Shown: positions 58,918-64,000 of the stretch, piece after piece
Position numbering within the stretch: the stretch's first letter is position 1
How the letters are laid out: every line of letters begins with the position of its first letter
NCBI GenBank assembly: GCA_963714125.1
Contig: OY970234.1
Coordinates: 124,001 to 188,000, forward strand
Direction of reading: 5' to 3'
Origin: CAWCAW01 sp963714125
GTDB taxonomy: Bacteria > Actinomycetota > Acidimicrobiia > Acidimicrobiales > UBA8190
Length of the DNA: 64,000 bases
The notes under the pieces: model-generated
Database searches by the model: none
What the model saw: only the letters and a program-made list of their open reading frames with translations
What the model was told of the DNA's origin: nothing
Translations under genes and position numbers: made by a program

Positions 58918-59385
58918 ATGTCGCCGTCCACCGAGCGCCCCCGTACTCCCATGACGGCTGACCACAAAGCGGCTCTGGCCAAAGGGCGCGACGAGGGCCG
59001 GGCCGTGCGTCGCTACCTCGAGGCCATCGAGCATCAGCGGCCCCGGCGGGGTCGGCGCCGCACGCCGGAATCGATCAAGCGACGCCTGGTCACCGTCAAC
59101 GAGCGACTGCATGACGCCGACGCGCTGGCGCGCCTGCACCTCCTGCAGGAGCGGGCCGATCTCGAGTCCGAGTTGGCCCGCCTCGAAGGCCCGCGGGATG
59201 TGGACGCCTTGGAGCAGGGCTTTGTCACCGTGGCCAAGACCTACGGCGAACGTAAGGGCATCGGCTACAACGCCTGGAGGGCAGCCGGCGTCACTTCCGT
59301 AGTGCTCCAGCGCGCCGGCATCGGACGCACCACCACGGGTCGCCCCTCGTCGGCCTCCGAATCGAGCTTCGACTCAGGCGTGTAG
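58918..59385 (+). CDS. Conserved actinobacterial hypothetical protein
   Basis: ATG 58918 gives 155 residues; ATG 58951 is an alternative. Basic, mostly helical: TPESIKRRLVTVNERLHDAD and LHLLQERADLESELARLEG suggest a coiled coil (about 55-95), followed by the conserved end FVTVAKTYGERKGIGYNAWR with GVTSVVLQRAGIGRT. I recognise the C-terminal block as shared by uncharacterised actinobacterial proteins; its fold suggests nucleic-acid binding, but that is inference. The 3' end overlaps purQ by 12 bp. Possibly leaderless. Confidence 0.8.
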   Translation: MSPSTERPRTPMTADHKAALAKGRDEGRAVRRYLEAIEHQRPRRGRRRTPESIKRRLVTVNERLHDADALARLHLLQERADLESELARLEGPRDVDALEQGFVTVAKTYGERKGIGYNAWRAAGVTSVVLQRAGIGRTTTGRPSSASESSFDSGV

Positions 59386-60096
59386 CGAGGCGCGCCGCGC
59401 CCCGGCGCGCGCCAACGAGCGCAACAGGCCGATTCCGTCGGTCGACCCCAACATGGCGTCGCTCGCCCTTTCGGGATGCGGCATCAGCCCCACCACATTC
59501 CCCTCGGTATTGCACACGCCGGCGATATCGGCCACCGACCCATTGGGGTTGTCCCGGTAGCGCAAGACGATGCAGTCCTCGTCGGTGAGCCGGGCCAATG
59601 TGATGGCGTCACAGGTGTAGTTGCCTTCGAAGTGATTGATGGGAATGCGCAACTCAGTGCCCACCGCCACCGCCCCGGTGAGCACGGTGCGACTGGTGAC
59701 CACTTCGACGGTGGCGGTCGTGCACAAGAAGCGCAGCGCGGCGTTCTTCTGCAACGCGCCGGGAAGAAGGCCGGCCTCGGTCAACACTTGAAAGCCGTTG
59801 CAGATCCCCACCACCGGCCCGCCATCGGCGGCGAAGCGCGTCACGGCGTCCGTCACGGGCGAGAAACGGGCGATGGCCCCGGGCCGCAGGTAGTCCCCGT
59901 GGGCGAACCCCCCGGGAATGACCACGGCGTCGAACCCGTCGAGCGACGTCGACCCATGCCACACCAGCTCGGCGTCCACCTTGGGCTCGCCCTCGTTGGC
60001 CTCGGCGGCGGCGTCGGTCAGCTGCGACAACGCCTTGACCACGTCGTGCTCGCAGTTGGTGCCCGGGAACACAACCACCCCCACCCGGGTCGTCAC
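59374..60096 (-). CDS. purQ: Phosphoribosylformylglycinamidine synthase subunit PurQ
   Basis: GTG 60096, overlapping the purS stop, gives 240 residues. This class I glutamine amidotransferase feeds ammonia to PurL. The opening RVGVVVFPGTNCEHDVVKAL, the oxyanion loop VIPGGFAHGDYLRPGAIARF, the nucleophile GICNGFQVLTEAGLLPGAL and the catalytic His/Glu in GLMPHPERA are all present. Length is typical. Convergent overlap with the conserved hypothetical gene. Confidence 0.95.
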   Translation of the reverse strand: MTTRVGVVVFPGTNCEHDVVKALSQLTDAAAEANEGEPKVDAELVWHGSTSLDGFDAVVIPGGFAHGDYLRPGAIARFSPVTDAVTRFAADGGPVVGICNGFQVLTEAGLLPGALQKNAALRFLCTTATVEVVTSRTVLTGAVAVGTELRIPINHFEGNYTCDAITLARLTDEDCIVLRYRDNPNGSVADIAGVCNTEGNVVGLMPHPERASDAMLGSTDGIGLLRSLARAGARRASLHA

Positions 60097-60371
60097 GGCG
60101 TGCTCGCCGCCGCGGTGGCTGCGACACTTTGCACGCTGATGTCGGCGTCCTCGATCACCGGGTTGGCCAGCAGGCGGTCGACCATGTCGCCCGCTTGGCG
60201 CCGCGCCGCGTCTTCGTCGGCAGCTTCCAGCGTGAAACGGATGGCCTTGCCCACCCGCACCTGCTCGACACCCTCGAATCCGAGGGCGGGCAACGCCCGT
60301 TCGATGGTCGCCCCTTGGGGGTCGGCGATTCCGGGTCGCAGCCGCACCTCGACCAGAAGCTCGAACTTCAC
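60093..60371 (-). CDS. purS: Phosphoribosylformylglycinamidine synthase subunit PurS
   Basis: A GTG start gives 92 residues: MKFELLVEVRLRPGIADPQG, then ERALPALGFEGVEQVRVGKA and the helix with MVDRLLANPVIEDADI. PurS is the small structural subunit that bridges PurL and PurQ. It overlaps purC upstream and purQ downstream, both by 4 bp, so equal production of the subunits is likely. Confidence 0.94.
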   Translation of the reverse strand: MKFELLVEVRLRPGIADPQGATIERALPALGFEGVEQVRVGKAIRFTLEAADEDAARRQAGDMVDRLLANPVIEDADISVQSVAATAAASTP

Positions 60372-61246
60372 CCCGCCGCTCCGTACCAGTCGGACAGCTT
60401 CTTGCCACAGATGCGTTCGTAGGCGGTGATGTAGCGCGCGCTGGTCTCGGCCACGATGGCGTCGGGAAGATCGGGCGGCGGCGGCTTCTTGTCCCAGCCG
60501 CTGTTCTCCAGCCAGTCGCGCAGGGGCTGCTTATCGAACGAGGGCGGGTTCGTCCCCGGCTCCCAGGCGTCGACGGGCCAAAAACGCGACGAGTCCGGCG
60601 TGAGCACCTCGTCACACATGGCCAGCTTGCCGTCGATGAACCCGAGCTCGAACTTGGTGTCGGCCACGATGATGCCGTGGCGCTCCGCCGCCATGGCGGC
60701 GCGTGAGTACGCCTCTACGCACATACGTTGTGCCTCGGCCGCCACGTCGTCACCTACCAGCTCGGCGGCCTGGGCGAAGGAGATGTTCTCGTCGTGTCCC
60801 TCGGTGGCCTTGGTCGACGGGGTGAACAGCGGCTCGGGCAGCTTGTCGGCCTGGCGTAGTCCGTCGGGCAGGGGGGTGCCGTGCAACGTGCCGGAGGCCT
60901 GATATTCCTTCCAGCCCGACCCGGCCAGAAAGCCGCGCACGATGCATTCGATGGGCAGCATCTCCGCTCGGCGCACGAGCACGGCCCGCCCGGCCATGTC
61001 GAGATCCTGGGCCTCGGCCGGAAAATCCTTGGGGTCGGCCGACACCAGGTGGCTCGGAGCCAAGTCGGACAACTCGTCGAGCCAGGCCACCGTCATGGCG
61101 GTGAGCACCCGGCCCTTGTCGGGCACGGGCTCGGCCATGATCACGTCGAAGGCCGAGATGCGGTCCGAGGCCACCATGAGCAGCCTGTCGTCGCCGACGT
61201 CGTAGAGCTCACGGACCTTGCCGCTGTGAACGAGCTTCATGCTCAT
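60368..61246 (-). CDS. purC: Phosphoribosylaminoimidazole-succinocarboxamide synthase
   Basis: ATG 61246 (AGGAGGTTG upstream) gives 292 residues. PurC joins aspartate to CAIR (SAICAR synthase). Motifs: HSGKVRELYDVGDDRLLMVA, SDRISAFDVIMAEPVPDKG, ECIVRGFLAGSGWKEYQ, DTKFELGFIDG and DEVLTPDSSRFWP. Length is normal for the bacterial long form. Overlaps purB (ATGA) and purS. Confidence 0.95.
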   Translation of the reverse strand: MSMKLVHSGKVRELYDVGDDRLLMVASDRISAFDVIMAEPVPDKGRVLTAMTVAWLDELSDLAPSHLVSADPKDFPAEAQDLDMAGRAVLVRRAEMLPIECIVRGFLAGSGWKEYQASGTLHGTPLPDGLRQADKLPEPLFTPSTKATEGHDENISFAQAAELVGDDVAAEAQRMCVEAYSRAAMAAERHGIIVADTKFELGFIDGKLAMCDEVLTPDSSRFWPVDAWEPGTNPPSFDKQPLRDWLENSGWDKKPPPPDLPDAIVAETSARYITAYERICGKKLSDWYGAAG

Positions 61247-62553
61247 GAATCAACCTCCTGAAGGGCGTCGAGGAATCGGTGCACGTGATGCAGCGAGCGG
61301 GTCAAGTCAAAGGCCTCGTCCAATGCCGCCGGCCCGAGCGGCATGTCGCCGTCCTCTTCGAGCACGGCTCGAAACGAACGGCGTTCTTGCCAGGCGCGCC
61401 GGGCGTCACGCTGCACCACACGATAGGCATCGTCGCGCCCCAGGCCCGAGGCCACCAAAGCCAGGAGCACAGGCTGGCTGAAGACCAGGCCGAAGGAGAC
61501 GTCGGTGACGTTGGAGCGCATGCGCTCCACGTTGACGACCAAGTTCTCGATGAGCCCCGTGCACTTGCGCAACACGTAGTACGTGACCAGGCAGGCGTCG
61601 GGCAGGATGACCCGCTCCACCGAGCTGTGCGAGATGTCGCGTTCGTGCCACAGGGCCACATCCTCGATGCCCGCGCCCAGATAGCCGCGCAGCACCCGGG
61701 CCAACCCGCTCAAGCGCTCGGACAGGACGGGGTTGCGCTTGTGCGGCATGGACGAGCTTCCCTTTTGCCCGGCGCCAAACGCTTCCTCGGCCTCGCCCAC
61801 TTCGGTGCGGGCCAGATGGCGGATCTCGGTGCCGATCATCTCGATGGTGGCACCCACCGACGCGCATGCCCACAGCAGTTCGGCGTGGCGATCGCGGGCG
61901 ATCACCTGGGTGGCCGGGACCGGCGTCAGCCCCAGCGCCCCACACACATACGCCTCCACGCGGGGGTCGATGTTGGAATAGGTCCCCACCGCTCCCGATA
62001 GCTTGCCCACGGCCACGCCTTGGCGCGCCTCACGCAGGCGACGCCGATCACGGTCGGCCTGCAGACACCACAGCGCCACCTTGGCCCCGAAGGTGGTGGG
62101 CTCGGCGTGCATGCCGTGGGTGCGGCCCGCCATGGGCGTGTCGATGAACTCGATGGCGCGCGCTTTGAGTACGGCCACCAGCGCGTCGGAGGCCGCCAGC
62201 AGCAGGTCGGCGGCGCGCGTCAGGGTCACGCACAGGGCGGTGTCCACGACATCGGACGAGGTGAGCCCGTAGTGGACCCACGACCCTTCCGGAAACCCGA
62301 CGGCCTCTTGCACGACGTCGACAAAAGCGGCCACGTCATGATCGGTGACCTTCTCTCGGGCATCGATGGCGGCCACCAGCTCCGGGGTGACCTTGGGGGC
62401 TCGAGCCCGCACGGCGGCGGCATCGGCGACGGGGATGTCGCCCACTTCCGCCCACGCCTCGGTGGCCAGCAGCTCCACCTCGAGCCACAACTCGAAGCGC
62501 GCCTCGTCGGTGAACAGCGCCGCCATCTCGGGCAACGAGTAGCGCGGGATCAT
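61243..62553 (-). CDS. purB: Adenylosuccinate lyase
   Basis: ATG 62553, overlapping the purD stop, gives 436 residues. It cleaves SAICAR and adenylosuccinate, releasing fumarate. Motifs: YGLTSSDVVDTALC, MAGRTHGMHAEPTTFG and the fumarase/aspartase-superfamily signature GSSSMPHKRNP near residue 264. The frame is open far upstream, but that is antisense or overlapping purD. Length is normal. Confidence 0.95.
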   Translation of the reverse strand: MIPRYSLPEMAALFTDEARFELWLEVELLATEAWAEVGDIPVADAAAVRARAPKVTPELVAAIDAREKVTDHDVAAFVDVVQEAVGFPEGSWVHYGLTSSDVVDTALCVTLTRAADLLLAASDALVAVLKARAIEFIDTPMAGRTHGMHAEPTTFGAKVALWCLQADRDRRRLREARQGVAVGKLSGAVGTYSNIDPRVEAYVCGALGLTPVPATQVIARDRHAELLWACASVGATIEMIGTEIRHLARTEVGEAEEAFGAGQKGSSSMPHKRNPVLSERLSGLARVLRGYLGAGIEDVALWHERDISHSSVERVILPDACLVTYYVLRKCTGLIENLVVNVERMRSNVTDVSFGLVFSQPVLLALVASGLGRDDAYRVVQRDARRAWQERRSFRAVLEEDGDMPLGPAALDEAFDLTRSLHHVHRFLDALQEVDS

Positions 62554-63857
62554 GCCGCGCCCTTCCCGGCGCCGGCGCCCACTTCGGTGACGCCGGCCCC
62601 CGCCGCGATGTCGCTGCGGTACTGCATCCCCGGCCAGGAGATGCGCTCCACCGCTGCGTAGGCGCGGGCGCGCGCTTCGCTCTGGTCGACCCCTTGTCCC
62701 ACCACTCCGAGGACGCGTCCCCCGGCGGTGACGATGCGCCCTTCGTCGTCGAGGGCAGTGCCGGCGTGCAGGACCGTCACCCCGGGGAGCAGCCCCGCTA
62801 ACGACAGTCCTTCGACGCGCTCTCCGAGGCGCGGTGCCGCCGGATAGCCCTCGGAGGCCAGCACCACACACACCGCTGCGTCCGATGTGAACCGGGGCTC
62901 GGTACGCAGCCGGCCCTCGGCCGCTTGCGCCAGCATGGCGGTCAGGTCCTCGTCGAGCCGAGCCAGGACGACCTGGGTCTCGGGGTCGCCGAAACGCACG
63001 TTGTACTCCAGGACCATGGGCCCATCGGCGGTGAGCATGAGGCCGGCATAGAGCACGCCGCGATAGTCGATGCCGTCGTGGCGCAGGGCGCCCACCAGCG
63101 GTTCCACCAACTCGTCGAGGACACGGTCGATAAGACGGTGATCCACGCCGGGAACAGGGGAAAACGCCCCCATCCCGCCGGTGTTGGGACCCGTGTCACC
63201 GTCCCCGACGCGCTTGGCGTCCTGAGCGGGGGCCAGGGCGGCGATGTTTCGGCCGTCGCACAAGGCCAGGAGTGAGAACTCCCGCCCGATTAAGCCTTCC
63301 TCCACCACCACCCGCCGGCCGGCGTCGCCGAACGCGTCGCCCGACAGCTTGGCGGCGATATCGGCGCGCGCCTCGTCGATGGAGTCGGTGACGAGCACGC
63401 CCTTGCCCGACGCCAATCCGTCGGTCTTCACCACCCAGGGACCGGGCAGTTCTTTGAGGAAGGCGGTGGCGGGGGCGAGCTCGTCGAAGGTGCCCGACCG
63501 GGCCGTGGGGATGCGCGCTTTGACGAGCATCTCCTTCATGTAGGCCTTGGAACCTTCGAGACGGGCCCCGTCGGCGCCGGGGCCGAACACCAAACGCCCC
63601 ATACCCCGCAACTTGTCGGCCAGCCCGTCGACGAGCGGCTGCTCGGGACCGATGACGTAGAGGTCGGCGACGATGGCCTCGGGCGCGGCGTCGGACACGG
63701 TGATGGTGCCCGACCCCCACGCGGGACTTCCGTCCGGCGCGTCAGGTGGGAGTTCCATGCCCGGGTTGCCCGGTGTCACCACCACATCGGCAGTGCGGGC
63801 CAACGCTAAGGCCAGGGCGTGCTCGCGCCCGCCGGATCCGACGACGCAGACCTTCAT
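62550..63857 (-). CDS. purD: Phosphoribosylamine--glycine ligase
   Basis: The 435-residue ATP-grasp enzyme makes GAR from phosphoribosylamine and glycine. Motifs: VCVVGSGGREHALALALART, GPEQPLVDGLADKLRGMG, PWVVKTDGLASGKGVLV (ATP-binding), NTGGMGAFSPVPG and EYNVRFGDPETQVVLARLD. Its start overlaps the purA stop, and its own stop overlaps purB, continuing the coupled run. Confidence 0.95.
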   Translation of the reverse strand: MKVCVVGSGGREHALALALARTADVVVTPGNPGMELPPDAPDGSPAWGSGTITVSDAAPEAIVADLYVIGPEQPLVDGLADKLRGMGRLVFGPGADGARLEGSKAYMKEMLVKARIPTARSGTFDELAPATAFLKELPGPWVVKTDGLASGKGVLVTDSIDEARADIAAKLSGDAFGDAGRRVVVEEGLIGREFSLLALCDGRNIAALAPAQDAKRVGDGDTGPNTGGMGAFSPVPGVDHRLIDRVLDELVEPLVGALRHDGIDYRGVLYAGLMLTADGPMVLEYNVRFGDPETQVVLARLDEDLTAMLAQAAEGRLRTEPRFTSDAAVCVVLASEGYPAAPRLGERVEGLSLAGLLPGVTVLHAGTALDDEGRIVTAGGRVLGVVGQGVDQSEARARAYAAVERISWPGMQYRSDIAAGAGVTEVGAGAGKGAA

Positions 63858-64000
63858 GCCGCCAGCCGCACGAACTGCTCGCGTCCCGGTCCCACCCCCA
63901 CCAGCTTGATGGGCACCCCGATGTGCTCGGACAACCGGGCGATGTAGTGACGCGCCGCGTCGGGCAGGTCGGCCAGCTCGGTGGCCCCCGACAGATCGGC
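63854..64000 (-). CDS. purA: Adenylosuccinate synthetase, C-terminal end (partial)
   Basis: The last 48 codons and stop enter from the right edge. The end reads ELADLPDAARHYIARLSEHI, then GVPIKLVGVGPGREQFV and RLAA. The pattern of LPxxAxxYIxRL...VGVGPxREQ is that of PurA C-termini. It makes adenylosuccinate from IMP and aspartate, acting before PurB's second reaction. The stop overlaps the purD start (ATGA). Confidence 0.88.
   Translation of the reverse strand, partial: ADLSGATELADLPDAARHYIARLSEHIGVPIKLVGVGPGREQFVRLAA

Noticed and set aside
58699..59139. In-frame extension of purL
   Set aside because: It runs over the divergent hypothetical gene; ATG 58698 has a strong ribosome-binding site and PurL similarity starts there.

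Overview
The window is a high-GC chromosomal segment from an actinobacterium. Support comes from the many GTG starts, a SenX3/RegX3-like two-component pair, the clpS-DUF2017 neighbourhood, ergothioneine genes, an SCO6880/DUF6112 secretion locus, PurSQL-type purine enzymes and several apparently leaderless genes. The lineage may be close to Acidimicrobiia; that is an inference from gene content, not a measured placement.

Layout. 1-3.05 kb: three minus-strand genes of a conjugation/type IV secretion-like membrane locus (SCO6880 protein cut by the window edge, a TrbL-like polytopic protein, a DUF6112 protein). 3.26-5.3 kb: sensor kinase and response regulator. 5.4-16.1 kb: housekeeping genes: serS, an ABC exporter, a PAS protein with a metallo-beta-lactamase-fold hydrolase, an LCP cell-wall ligase, a TlpA-like thioredoxin, heme A synthesis (ctaB, ctaA), clpS, DUF2017, and a glutamine-amidotransferase-like gene paired with a free-standing CysS C-terminal-like domain. 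A tRNA-Glu follows.

16.18-19.13 kb: a small mobile island. A 17-bp copy of the tRNA-Glu 3' end lies at each edge. Inside is an IS3-family element with a 3-bp target duplication, itself interrupted by an IS30-family element with a 5-bp target duplication.

19.3-32.3 kb: an accessory, surface-oriented region. It holds a beta-propeller-like protein fused to a membrane domain, an orphan FtsX-type permease, an acidic protein, msrA, an MFS exporter with its TetR repressor and a clear operator, and a 1327-residue secreted protein (C-type lectin domain, nine FN3 domains, LPFTG anchor). 32.5-46.4 kb: a cysteine-less peroxiredoxin relative, a DUF1801 protein, a PEP-mutase-family protein, an operon of sulfotransferase, alkylsulfatase-like hydrolase, SDR and VOC proteins, two more DrrAB-type exporters under PadR and TetR regulators, an aquaporin, NAD-dependent formate dehydrogenase and a DinB-family protein. 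tRNA-Asp and tRNA-Phe follow.

46.7-64 kb: a CapA-like protein and a flavin disulfide reductase, then a largely minus-strand nucleotide region: purA (partial)-purD-purB-purC-purS-purQ, purL, and purF-purM-pyrE followed by egtB-egtD. Two plus-strand genes (a conserved hypothetical and a PHP phosphoesterase) are interleaved. Together these convert PRPP toward IMP/AMP precursors, make orotidylate, and perform the histidine trimethylation and sulfur-insertion steps of ergothioneine synthesis.

A recurring feature is a TANNNT -10-like hexamer 6-7 nt upstream of the start codon, implying leaderless transcripts. Between serS and the divergent ABC gene two such hexamers overlap.
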